Positions 6,819-14,189 of a stretch of 14,877 bases of DNA are shown piece by piece. Under the pieces are notes generated by a model. The model searched no databases and was not told the DNA's origin. It saw only the letters and a list, made by a program, of their open reading frames with translations. The position numbers and the translations under genes are program-made. Within the stretch, counting starts at the first letter, position 1, and every line of letters begins with the position of its first letter. The stretch comes from CBIFVZ01 sp966185765 (lineage in GTDB: Bacteria > Pseudomonadota > Gammaproteobacteria > Enterobacterales > Enterobacteriaceae). The stretch is from NCBI GenBank assembly GCA_966185765.1, contig CBIFVZ010000086.1, positions 1 through 14,877 of the forward strand, given 5' to 3'.

Positions 6819-6839
6819 TATCAATAAGTTATATTGATA
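6819..6839. promoter_or_regulatory. IHF-type site within a perfect inverted repeat
   Basis: TATCAATAAGTTA at 6819-6831 meets every defined position of the IHF consensus WATCAANNNNTTR. It forms the left part of a perfect inverted repeat, TATCAATA (6819-6826) and TATTGATA (6832-6839), with a five-base spacer. It lies about 50 bases upstream of the Cra site, where bending could help Cra activate ppsA. IHF binding is inferred, and short A+T-rich matches do occur by chance. Confidence 0.4.
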
Positions 6840-6873
6840 TGCCATCTCTCTGAAAAAATCATGTTTTTTATTT

Positions 6874-6889
6874 GCTTGAACGATTCACC
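6874..6889. promoter_or_regulatory. Cra (FruR) site upstream of ppsA
   Basis: Read on the minus strand the site is GGTGAATCGTTCAAGC, which fits the Cra consensus TGAAWCSNT and is, as I recall, the sequence of the E. coli ppsA Cra site. Its centre is about 49 bases upstream of the inferred ppsA start, a position suited to activation. Cra free of fructose 1-phosphate or fructose 1,6-bisphosphate would activate ppsA during gluconeogenic growth. Confidence 0.85.
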
Positions 6890-6919
6890 GTTTTTACCAG
6901 AGCAATAATTATGGCAGGC

Positions 6920-6925
6920 TAAAAT
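6920..6925 (+). promoter_or_regulatory. Likely ppsA -10 element
   Basis: TAAAAT matches five of six -10 bases and places transcription start near 6932. The -35 region (about 6897-6902) has no consensus, as expected for a promoter dependent on an activator such as Cra. Confidence 0.55.
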
Positions 6926-6977
6926 AGATGTGAGAGGTTTCTCGCGCCCATTCATATATCATAAAAGGATTGTTTCG

Positions 6978-9356
6978 ATGTCCAACAATGGCTCGTCACC
7001 GCTGGTGCTTTGGTATAACCAACTCGGCATGAATGATGTAGACAGGGTCGGAGGCAAAAACGCCTCCCTTGGTGAAATGATTACGAACCTTTCCGGTGTC
7101 GGTGTCTCGGTGCCAAACGGGTTTGCCACGACTGCCGATGCGTTTAACCAGTTTCTCGACAGCCGTGGTGTCAACGAACGTATTTATGCCTTGCTGGATG
7201 AAACGGACATTGACGATGTTAACGCGCTGGCGAAAGCCGGCGCCCAGATTCGCCAGTGGATTATCGACACGCCGTTTCAGCCTGAGCTGGAAGATGCCAT
7301 TCGTGAAGCCTACCAGCAGCTGTCTGCTGATGATGCGCAAGCGTCTTTTGCCGTGCGCTCGTCTGCGACTGCGGAAGATATGCCGGACGCTTCGTTTGCG
7401 GGTCAGCAGGAAACCTTCCTTAACGTGCAGGGCATTGATGCGGTCATGATCGCGGTGAAGCACGTTTTTGCCTCACTTTTTAACGATCGCGCTATCTCCT
7501 ATCGTGTGCATCAGGGCTACGATCATCGCGGCGTGGCGTTGTCAGCGGGCGTGCAGCGTATGGTGCGCTCGGACTTGGCCTCGTCGGGGGTACTGTTCTC
7601 GATTGATACCGAATCCGGTTTTGACCAGGTGGTGTTCATCACCGGTGCATGGGGACTGGGTGAAATGGTCGTGCAGGGCGCGGTCAACCCGGATGAATTT
7701 TATGTCCACAAACCGACGCTGGAAGCCGGTCGCCCGGCCATCGTACGCCGTACAATGGGCTCGAAAAAAATCCGCATGGTTTACGGCGACACCCAGGAGC
7801 ACGGCAAGCAAGTGCGCATTGAGGATGTGGCTGAAGCTGACAGGGATCGCTTTTGTATCACCCCGGATGAGGTGCAGGAACTGGCGAAACAGGCGATTCA
7901 GATTGAGAAGCACTATGGCCGCCCAATGGATATTGAATGGGCAAAGGACGGTCATACCGGCAAGCTGTTTATTGTACAGGCTCGCCCGGAAACCGTGCGT
8001 TCGCGTGGTCAGGTAATGGAGCGCTATACGCTTCATTCTCAGGGTAAGGTTGTGGCTGAGGGCCGCGCTATCGGCCATCGCATTGGCGCGGGCACGGTGA
8101 AGGTCATTGATGATATTAGCGAAATGGACAGAATTCAGCCGGGGGATGTACTGGTCACTGACATGACCGACCCGGACTGGGAACCCATCATGAAAAAAGC
8201 CGCGGCAATTGTCACTAACCGCGGTGGACGTACCTGTCATGCGGCGATTATTGCTCGCGAACTGGGTATCCCTGCTGTCGTTGGCTGCGGCGATGCCACT
8301 GAGCGCCTGAAAGACGGTGAGAAGGTCACGGTGTCCTGCGCTGAAGGCGACACGGGTTACGTGTATGCCGAACTGCTGGATTTCAGTGTGAAAAGCTCCA
8401 GTGTCGATACCATGCCAGACCTGCCGCTTAAGATAATGATGAACGTGGGTAACCCGGATCGTGCGTTTGACTTCGCTTGCCTACCCAATGAGGGCGTGGG
8501 GCTGGCGCGTCTGGAGTTCATTATCAACCGCATGATTGGCGTGCACCCGCGCGCGCTGCTGGAATTTGACCAGCAGGAGCCGCAGCTGCAAAAAGAAATT
8601 CGCGCCATGATGAAGGGCTATGACTCACCGGTTGAGTTTTATGTGGGCCGTCTGACCGAAGGCATCGCTACTCTCGGAGCTGCATTCTGGCCTAAGCGCG
8701 TTATCGTGCGTCTGTCTGACTTTAAGTCAAACGAATACGCTAATCTGGTGGGCGGTGAGCGCTACGAGCCAGAAGAAGAAAACCCGATGCTCGGTTTTCG
8801 CGGTGCGGGTCGCTACGTGTCGGACAGCTTCCGCGACTGTTTTGCGCTTGAATGTGAAGCCGTCAAACGGGTGCGGAACGACATGGGGTTAACCAACGTA
8901 GAAATCATGATTCCATTTGTGCGTACCGTTGACCAGGCAAAAGCCGTGGTGGATGAACTGGCTCGCCAGGGGCTGAAACGCGGTGAAAACGGATTGAAAG
9001 TGGTCATGATGTGTGAAATCCCCTCCAATGCCTTACTGGCAGACCAGTTCCTTGAGTATTTTGATGGTTTCTCTATTGGCTCCAATGATATGACTCAGTT
9101 GGCATTGGGACTCGACAGGGATTCTGGCGTGGTGTCTGAGCTGTTCGATGAGCGTAACGATGCGGTGAAGGCGCTATTGTCGATGGCTATCAAGGCGGCG
9201 AAGAAACAGGGCAAGTATGTCGGCATCTGTGGACAAGGTCCGTCAGACCATGAGGATTTCGCCGCCTGGCTGATGGAAGAAGGAATAGATAGCCTGTCGC
9301 TCAATCCGGACACCGTGGTGCAGACCTGGTTGAGCCTCGCCGAGCTTAATAAGTAA
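6978..9356 (+). CDS. ppsA: Phosphoenolpyruvate synthase PpsA
   Basis: PpsA converts pyruvate, ATP and water to PEP, AMP and Pi, the gluconeogenic route to PEP from three-carbon sources. The 792-residue product equals E. coli PpsA in length. An N-terminal ATP-grasp/PPDK domain (about 1-350, with GGKNASLGEM and FAVRSSATAEDMPDASFAGQQET) is followed by the phosphohistidine domain with GGRTCHAAI, where His421 is the phospho-carrier and Thr419 the PpsR target. A C-terminal PEP/pyruvate TIM barrel carries GSNDMTQLALGLDRDS and catalytic Cys751 in GICGQGPSD. The frame opens at a GTG at 6930, but the ATG at 6978 has AAGGA eight bases upstream and matches the E. coli N-terminus MSNNGSSPLVLW. A strong terminator follows. 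Confidence 0.97.
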   Translation: MSNNGSSPLVLWYNQLGMNDVDRVGGKNASLGEMITNLSGVGVSVPNGFATTADAFNQFLDSRGVNERIYALLDETDIDDVNALAKAGAQIRQWIIDTPFQPELEDAIREAYQQLSADDAQASFAVRSSATAEDMPDASFAGQQETFLNVQGIDAVMIAVKHVFASLFNDRAISYRVHQGYDHRGVALSAGVQRMVRSDLASSGVLFSIDTESGFDQVVFITGAWGLGEMVVQGAVNPDEFYVHKPTLEAGRPAIVRRTMGSKKIRMVYGDTQEHGKQVRIEDVAEADRDRFCITPDEVQELAKQAIQIEKHYGRPMDIEWAKDGHTGKLFIVQARPETVRSRGQVMERYTLHSQGKVVAEGRAIGHRIGAGTVKVIDDISEMDRIQPGDVLVTDMTDPDWEPIMKKAAAIVTNRGGRTCHAAIIARELGIPAVVGCGDATERLKDGEKVTVSCAEGDTGYVYAELLDFSVKSSSVDTMPDLPLKIMMNVGNPDRAFDFACLPNEGVGLARLEFIINRMIGVHPRALLEFDQQEPQLQKEIRAMMKGYDSPVEFYVGRLTEGIATLGAAFWPKRVIVRLSDFKSNEYANLVGGERYEPEEENPMLGFRGAGRYVSDSFRDCFALECEAVKRVRNDMGLTNVEIMIPFVRTVDQAKAVVDELARQGLKRGENGLKVVMMCEIPSNALLADQFLEYFDGFSIGSNDMTQLALGLDRDSGVVSELFDERNDAVKALLSMAIKAAKKQGKYVGICGQGPSDHEDFAAWLMEEGIDSLSLNPDTVVQTWLSLAELNK

Positions 9357-9374
9357 TCTGGGTTCTCCCGGTAT

Positions 9375-9402
9375 GCCAGTCGCGCCAGCGGCTGGCTTTT
9401 TT
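9375..9402 (+). terminator. ppsA terminator
   Basis: A 9-bp stem with one G-T pair (GCCAGTCGC at 9375-9383 and GCGGCTGGC at 9388-9396) closes a GCCA loop and is followed by six T residues. It begins 19 bases after the ppsA stop. The bases from here to the rprA terminator (9403-9502) show nothing recognisable. Confidence 0.88.
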
Positions 9403-9502
9403 ATGCCTGTAAGGACAAGAAAAATGAGGCGGGAAGTAAAGCGCATTGCTGGCATTATTTCATTAGCCAGGCTGAATAATCAGCGGACAGTAAACGGCAG
9501 AT

Positions 9503-9530
9503 AAAAAAAGGCCCATCGTGGGAGATGGGC
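9503..9530 (-). terminator. RprA intrinsic terminator
   Basis: On the minus strand GCCCATC (9530-9524) pairs with GATGGGC (9517-9511) around a six-base loop and is followed by seven U residues after one C. It forms the 3' end and Hfq-binding tail of RprA. Confidence 0.9.
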
Positions 9531-9606
9531 AAAGACTACACACAGCAATTCGTTGTTTCACTCAGGGGATTGCATGCTTATAAATCAGGGGGTGATTTAT
9601 AACCGT
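9503..9606 (-). ncRNA. rprA: RprA small regulatory RNA
   Basis: RprA is an Hfq-dependent sRNA that opens the rpoS leader to raise sigma-S translation and also acts on csgD and other mRNAs. The minus-strand sequence of about 104 bases starts ACGGTTATAAATCA and ends in the terminator hairpin. As I recall E. coli RprA, it is almost identical from ATCCCCTGAGTGAAAC to the 3' end, which includes the single-stranded pairing region. The 5' hairpin keeps its 10-bp stem (TTATAAATCA with TGATTTATAA), but the loop is five C residues instead of an A+T-rich loop, and one base near GCATGCAATCCCC is missing compared with GCATGGAAATCCCC. It lies downstream of ydiK on the same strand, as in E. coli. The ends are inferred from homology. 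Confidence 0.93.
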
Positions 9607-9652
9607 GTGACTATAGTAAAAGGCGCCGCCCAATATATCGATCGGATTCCTC
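9607..9652 (-). promoter_or_regulatory. rprA promoter with RcsB box
   Basis: On the minus strand TACTAT at 9618-9613 is at exactly -12 to -7 from the inferred RprA start and matches the E. coli rprA -10 as I recall. Upstream, GAGGAATCCGATCG (about 9652-9639, near -46 to -33) resembles the E. coli rprA RcsB box (CGAATCTGATCG). Control by the Rcs envelope-stress phosphorelay is therefore expected; the poor -35 fits activator dependence. Confidence 0.65.
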
Positions 9653-9748
9653 CCAATCGATAAGGAAACATAAAGAATTTTATGGATAAAATTTGCTGAA
9701 AGGTGTCTTTTTGATTAGCTAACGCGATTTCAACATGCTTTAGATAAG

Positions 9749-9762
9749 AATGTTTAAACATT
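9749..9762. repeat. 14-base perfect palindrome AATGTTTAAACATT
   Basis: The sequence is its own reverse complement over 14 bases. It touches the ydiK terminator hairpin and lies about 150 bases upstream of the rprA start. It could be an operator acting on rprA, part of the ydiK 3' end, or chance in an A+T-rich stretch. TAAGAAT at 9745-9751 resembles half of an RcsAB box. Confidence 0.5.
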
Positions 9763-9781
9763 GGCGGGAAAAGTCCCGCCA
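9762..9781 (-). terminator. ydiK 3' hairpin, probable terminator
   Basis: TGGCGGGA (9762-9769) and TCCCGCCA (9774-9781) form a perfect 8-bp stem with a four-base loop, starting 16 bases after the ydiK stop. The tail on the minus strand is ATGTTTAAACATTC, A+T-rich but not a clean T-run, so termination may be incomplete and some ydiK transcripts could read into rprA. Confidence 0.6.
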
Positions 9782-9796
9782 GCGTCAATGTCGCGA

Positions 9797-10915
9797 TTAT
9801 TTTACGGTGTTTGCGTTTTGTGCATCATTCGTCGACTCGACCGCGTCAGCGGCAGAGAGTTGAGGCTCAGGCGCGTCATGTACCCAGACTGAATAAACGC
9901 GCCACGATACGGCCAGCACCACAGGGCCGATGAACAGACCAATCATGCCAAACGCTATCATGCCGCCGATGACGCCTGAGAGTATCAGCACCAGCGGCAG
10001 ATCGGCCCCCATGCGAATCAGCACTGGACGAATCACGTTATCCAGTGTGCCGACGATGCAACTCCATACCAGCAGCACCGTCCCCCAGGTGGTTTCTCCA
10101 CTCCAGTAAAGCCAGATGATTGCCGGAATAAGCACCGGTAACGGGCCAAGCTGTACCAGGCAGCAGAAAATCATCACCACGGAAAGTAGGGTGGCATAAG
10201 GGATTCCCGTCACAGCAAGACCAATGCCGCCGAGTACACCCTGAACCAGGGCAGTGACCACTACGCCCAGCGCTACAGCGCGTATAGCCTGCGCCGCCAG
10301 CACCACGGCGGCGTCACCACGCTTTGCTGCCAGACGGAAAGCAAAATGACGGAACCCCTGGGCAACCTGTTCACCACGCCAGTAGAGCAGGACGCTGAAC
10401 AGCAGCATCAAACCGCAATGCATCACAAAGCGGCCAATGTTTGCCGCCTGGCCAATAAACCAGGTGGTCGTCGTGCCAATATAAGGGCGAACTTTCGCGA
10501 TAATAGCGCCGCCGCCGCTGTCAATCATGGTATTCCAGCTGCTGTAAAGTTTTGCGCCTGCCAGCGGCACGGCGTTAAGCCACTCAAGGCGCGGTAACTC
10601 CATGTGTCCTGATGTGGCCCATTTCACCAGCGGACCGCTGTTGTCGACCACGCTGTTTACCAGCAGGGCAACCGGCACAATGAATAAAACGAGGAGTAAG
10701 AGCGTCATGACCAGCACCGCCAGCGAACGACGTCCCCACAGTAGGCGCTGCAGATGAAGCAACACCGGCCAGGTGGCAATGACCACTGTGCCAGCCCAGG
10801 CAAAGCCCAGAATAAAGGGCTGCACAATCCACAGACAGGCGGTGATCATCACCAGCAGGAATATCACTGACAGGAGGATCTGCGCGACATCTACAGGCTG
10901 TCGATTTTTCAACAT
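9797..10915 (-). CDS. ydiK: AI-2E family inner-membrane transporter YdiK
   Basis: This 372-residue integral membrane protein belongs to the AI-2E (UPF0118/PerM) family, whose members include autoinducer-2 exporters and Na+/H+ antiporters. The substrate of YdiK is not known to me. Hydrophobic segments are clear: two near residues 12-45 (ILLSVIFLLVMITACLW and FILGFAWAGTVVIATWPVL), one near 65-88, one near 160-175 after the GTTTTWFIGQ segment, and a cluster from about 210 to 345 (VALGVVVTALVQGVLGGIGLAV, PLPVLIPAIIWLYW, GADLPLVLILSGVIGGMIAFGMIGLFIGPVVLAV). The tail is polar and rich in Asp, Glu and Asn. The start ATG has AAGAAG shortly upstream. It diverges from ydiJ across 217 bases that hold a PurR-like box. 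Confidence 0.9.
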   Translation of the reverse strand: MLKNRQPVDVAQILLSVIFLLVMITACLWIVQPFILGFAWAGTVVIATWPVLLHLQRLLWGRRSLAVLVMTLLLLVLFIVPVALLVNSVVDNSGPLVKWATSGHMELPRLEWLNAVPLAGAKLYSSWNTMIDSGGGAIIAKVRPYIGTTTTWFIGQAANIGRFVMHCGLMLLFSVLLYWRGEQVAQGFRHFAFRLAAKRGDAAVVLAAQAIRAVALGVVVTALVQGVLGGIGLAVTGIPYATLLSVVMIFCCLVQLGPLPVLIPAIIWLYWSGETTWGTVLLVWSCIVGTLDNVIRPVLIRMGADLPLVLILSGVIGGMIAFGMIGLFIGPVVLAVSWRVYSVWVHDAPEPQLSAADAVESTNDAQNANTVK

Positions 10916-11024
10916 AACTTCTTTTTACCTTTTTGTTACGCCTGAATACGGCGCGAGAGGGGGAAGCGTCGCCGCGAAGAGATAATGATGAGGTATTTCA
11001 GTGATTTTTCACAGCCTAATCTGT

Positions 11025-11054
11025 CTGACAATTGCCGAAGCGCGGGCGTAAAAA
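11025..11054 (+). promoter_or_regulatory. Possible ydiJ promoter
   Basis: CTGACA at 11025-11030 (five of six -35 bases) and TAAAAA at 11049-11054, with an 18-base spacer, would start transcription near 11061. On the opposite strand TTGTCA (11033-11028) with AAAAAT 16 bases on could serve ydiK, so divergent promoters may overlap. Pattern match only. Confidence 0.35.
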
Positions 11055-11078
11055 ATGTGATAAAACGGCTGTTGCAAT

Positions 11079-11094
11079 ACGCAAACGATAACCT
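11079..11094 (+). promoter_or_regulatory. PurR-like operator upstream of ydiJ
   Basis: ACGCAAACGATAACCT matches the PurR consensus ANGCAANCGNTTNCNT at every defined base except one (A for the second T of TT). It lies 38 bases before the ydiJ ATG and just downstream of the likely start, a location suited to repression. It could link ydiJ, and perhaps divergent ydiK, to purine status. Binding is inferred. Confidence 0.6.
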
Positions 11095-11132
11095 CACAAC
11101 AACATCAACAGTTCGAACAGGGTCAACCGCTA

Positions 11133-14100
11133 ATGATCCCACAGATTTCTCAGGCACCAGGGCACGTGCCGCTGGTGCTCAGCTTTTTGCAGGAACTGGA
11201 GCAACAGGGCTTTACCGGCGACACCGCAACCAGCTATGCGAGCCGCCTGACAATGTCTACCGATAACAGCATTTATCAGCTGTTACCTGATGCAGTGCTG
11301 TTCCCACGCTCAACAGCCGATGTGGCGCTGGTGGCCCGAGTTGCCAGTGAAGCCCGTTATGCATCGTTAGTGTTCACCCCGCGCGGTGGCGGTACCGGCA
11401 CCAATGGCCAGTCGCTCAATCAGGGCATCATTGTGGATATGTCTCGCCACATGAACCGCATCATTGAAATCAATCCCGAAGAAGGCTGGGTGCGGGTTGA
11501 GGCAGGTGTCATTAAAGACCAGCTCAATGATTTTCTTAAACCCTACGGATTCTTTTTTGCACCTGAGCTGTCGACCAGTAACCGTGCCACGCTCGGCGGT
11601 ATGATTAATACCGACGCTTCCGGCCAGGGATCACTGGTCTATGGCAAAACCTCCGATCATGTTCTTGGCGTGCGCGCGGTGCTGCTGAACGGCGATATTC
11701 TCGACACCCGCGCCATGCCCACCGAGCTTGCCGAGGAGATTGGGCGCGATAGCAGTTCTGTTGGGCGTATCTATAATACGGTCCTGTCGCGTTGCCGCGA
11801 ACAGCGCGCGCTTATTCTTGATAAATTCCCAAAGCTCAACCGCTTTCTTACTGGTTACGATCTGCGCCATGTCTTTGATGACGACCTGTCACGGTTTGAT
11901 CTTACCCGTATTCTTACTGGCTCTGAGGGTACGCTGGCGTTCATCACCGAAGCGAAGCTGGATATCACGCGACTTCCCAAAGTGCGCCGTCTGGTGAATG
12001 TGAAGTATGACTCCTTCGATTCAGCGTTACGTAACGCCCCTTTCATGGTCCAGGCTCAGGCGCTGTCGGTAGAAACCGTCGACTCTAAGGTATTGAATCT
12101 GGCGCGTGAAGACATTGTCTGGCATTCAGTACGTGAGTTAATTACCGATGTGCCGGATAAAGCAATGCTGGGGCTGAATATTGTCGAATTTGCTGGCGAT
12201 GACGCGCTTTTCATTGATGCCCAGGTTGAGCAACTGTGCACACGGCTTGAAGAAAGCATGGCGCAGGGCGAAGGTGGGATCATTGGCTGGCAGGTGTGTC
12301 GTGACCTGGCGGGCGTTGAGCGCATTTACGCCATGCGTAAGAAAGCGGTAGGACTGCTTGGTAACGCACCGGGGCAGGCAAAGCCTATTCCTTTTGCTGA
12401 AGATACCTGTGTACCACCGCAGCACCTGGCTGACTATATCGCTGAATTCCGGGCGTTGCTTGATGGCCACGGCCTGAGCTACGGTATGTTTGGTCACGTG
12501 GATGCGGGGGTGCTGCACGTGCGCCCGGCCCTGGACATGTGTGACCCACAGCAGGAAGTGCTGATGAAGCGCATTTCTGATGAAGTGGTGGCGCTCACGG
12601 CAAAATACGGCGGCCTGCTGTGGGGGGAACACGGTAAAGGGTTCCGGGCTGAATACAGCCCCGCGTTTTTTGGCGAAACGCTCTACAACGAGTTACGCCA
12701 GATTAAAGCGGTGTTTGATCCACTCAATCGTCTCAATCCCGGTAAAATCTGCCCACCAGCGGGGGTAGATGCGCCAATGATGAAAGTCGATGCAGTCAAG
12801 CGCGGCACCTTTGACAGGCAGATTCCGTTGACCGTGCGCAGTGCCTGGCGTGGTGCTATGGAATGCAACGGCAACGGCTTGTGCTTCAACTTTGATGTCA
12901 AAAGCCCCATGTGTCCATCGATGAAAATCACCGGTGAGCGCATACATTCTCCTAAAGGGCGGGCGACACTGGTGCGTGAGTGGCTACGGCTGCTTAACGA
13001 GCGCGGTGTTGAGCCGCAGGTACTGGAAAAGGCGTTGCCACAGCGTGGCGTGAGCCTGCGCGGGCTTATCGACAAAACGCGTAATAGCTGGCATGCGCGA
13101 AAGGGAGAATATGATTTCTCCCACGAGGTTAAAGAGGCCATGTCCGGCTGTCTTGCCTGCAAGGCCTGTTCAACCCAGTGTCCTGTCAAAATTGACGTAC
13201 CAGCGTTTCGCTCGCGTTTTTTACAACTTTACCATACGCGTTATCTGCGCCCGGCACGCGATCACCTGGTGGCAACGGTAGAGAGCTATGCGCCGTTAAT
13301 GGCGCGCGCACCGAAAGTGTTCAATTTTATGATGGCTCAACCGTGGGTGCGTCAGCTCTCTGAGAAGCATATTGGCATGGTGGATCTACCGCCGTTGTCC
13401 AGTCCATCGCTTAAACGCCAGTTGGTAGGTCATGCTTCGGCCGGGATGACGCTGGAACAGCTGGAAAAACTGAGCGACGGGGAGCGAGCGCGTACGTTGT
13501 TAATTGTCCAGGATCCCTTTACCAGTTACTACGACGCCACGGTGGTGGCAGACCTGGTGAAACTGGCCGATAAACTGGGTTTCCAGGCAGTGGTACTGCC
13601 ATTTTCCCCTAACGGTAAGGCGCAGCATATAAAGGGCTTTTTGCAACGTTTTGCCCGCACAGCGCGTAAAACCGCTGACTTCCTTAACCGGATAGCAAAA
13701 CTGGGGATGCCGATGGTGGGGGTCGACCCGGCTCTGGTGCTGTGCTATCGCGATGAATATCGTCAGACCCTCGGTGAGGCGCGCGGTGATTTCCACGTAC
13801 AGCTGGTACACGAGTGGCTGGCAACGGCACTGGCAGAGCGTGAGAGTAAGCCAGGCGCAGGTGAGTCCTGGTATTTGTTTGGACACTGCACCGAGGCGAC
13901 GGCGCTGCCGGGGGCTGGTGCGCAGTGGAGCGCTATTTTTGCTCGCTTTGGTGCAAAACTTGAAAACGTGAGCGTAGGCTGTTGCGGCATGGCCGGGACC
14001 TATGGCCATGAAACCCAAAATCGTGATAACTCACTGGGTATTTATGAGTTGTCATGGCATCAGGCGCTACAGCGCCTGCCGCGCAACCGCTGCCTGGCCA

Positions 14101-14189
14101 CCGGCTATTCATGTCGCAGCCAGGTTAAGCGTGTTGAAGGTAACGGCATTCGCCATCCATTGCAGGCTTTACTGGAGATAGTAGGATGA
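11133..14189 (+). CDS. ydiJ: FAD/Fe-S D-2-hydroxyglutarate dehydrogenase-type oxidoreductase YdiJ
   Basis: This 1018-residue protein has the same length as E. coli YdiJ. Domains in order are a PCMH-type FAD-binding domain (about 40-270, with the FAD loop TPRGGGTGTNG at 82-92), an FAD-linked oxidase C-terminal domain (about 300-550, GMFGHVDAGVLHVRP and WGEHGKGFRAEYSP), a cysteine region C578-x5-C584-x9-C594-P, a 4Fe-4S motif C673-x2-C676-x2-C679-x3-C683-P, and a C-terminal CCG-type part with GCCGMAG (Cys950-Cys951). It resembles a fusion of GlcD-like and GlpC/LldE-like modules. Family members including E. coli YdiJ are reported to oxidise D-2-hydroxyglutarate to 2-oxoglutarate; I infer the same here. 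Its stop overlaps the menI start (ATGA). A PurR-like box lies upstream. Confidence 0.93.
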   Translation: MIPQISQAPGHVPLVLSFLQELEQQGFTGDTATSYASRLTMSTDNSIYQLLPDAVLFPRSTADVALVARVASEARYASLVFTPRGGGTGTNGQSLNQGIIVDMSRHMNRIIEINPEEGWVRVEAGVIKDQLNDFLKPYGFFFAPELSTSNRATLGGMINTDASGQGSLVYGKTSDHVLGVRAVLLNGDILDTRAMPTELAEEIGRDSSSVGRIYNTVLSRCREQRALILDKFPKLNRFLTGYDLRHVFDDDLSRFDLTRILTGSEGTLAFITEAKLDITRLPKVRRLVNVKYDSFDSALRNAPFMVQAQALSVETVDSKVLNLAREDIVWHSVRELITDVPDKAMLGLNIVEFAGDDALFIDAQVEQLCTRLEESMAQGEGGIIGWQVCRDLAGVERIYAMRKKAVGLLGNAPGQAKPIPFAEDTCVPPQHLADYIAEFRALLDGHGLSYGMFGHVDAGVLHVRPALDMCDPQQEVLMKRISDEVVALTAKYGGLLWGEHGKGFRAEYSPAFFGETLYNELRQIKAVFDPLNRLNPGKICPPAGVDAPMMKVDAVKRGTFDRQIPLTVRSAWRGAMECNGNGLCFNFDVKSPMCPSMKITGERIHSPKGRATLVREWLRLLNERGVEPQVLEKALPQRGVSLRGLIDKTRNSWHARKGEYDFSHEVKEAMSGCLACKACSTQCPVKIDVPAFRSRFLQLYHTRYLRPARDHLVATVESYAPLMARAPKVFNFMMAQPWVRQLSEKHIGMVDLPPLSSPSLKRQLVGHASAGMTLEQLEKLSDGERARTLLIVQDPFTSYYDATVVADLVKLADKLGFQAVVLPFSPNGKAQHIKGFLQRFARTARKTADFLNRIAKLGMPMVGVDPALVLCYRDEYRQTLGEARGDFHVQLVHEWLATALAERESKPGAGESWYLFGHCTEATALPGAGAQWSAIFARFGAKLENVSVGCCGMAGTYGHETQNRDNSLGIYELSWHQALQRLPRNRCLATGYSCRSQVKRVEGNGIRHPLQALLEIVG

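Larger units (their letters stand above)
6643..6977. other. ppsR-ppsA divergent regulatory region
   Basis: This 335-base A+T-rich stretch has no gene I can support. It contains the leaders of ppsR and ppsA, a Cra site, an IHF-type site within a long inverted repeat, and a second small inverted repeat AATGAA-N8-TTCATT at 6752-6771. The 6682-6750 part shows nothing I recognise. Confidence 0.8.

Noticed and set aside
6930..6977. Sixteen-residue extension of PpsA from a GTG at 6930
   Set aside because: The extension has no similarity to PpsA and begins at about the inferred transcription start. AAGGA before the ATG at 6978 and the MSNNGSSPLVLW start decide it.
7542..8240. 232-codon open frame on the minus strand inside ppsA
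   Set aside because: It is antisense to a highly conserved enzyme, with no ribosome site or family resemblance.
9597..9788. 63-codon open frame on the minus strand upstream of rprA
   Set aside because: It covers the rprA promoter and RcsB-like box, and runs into the RNA 5' end. A regulatory role explains the stretch better.
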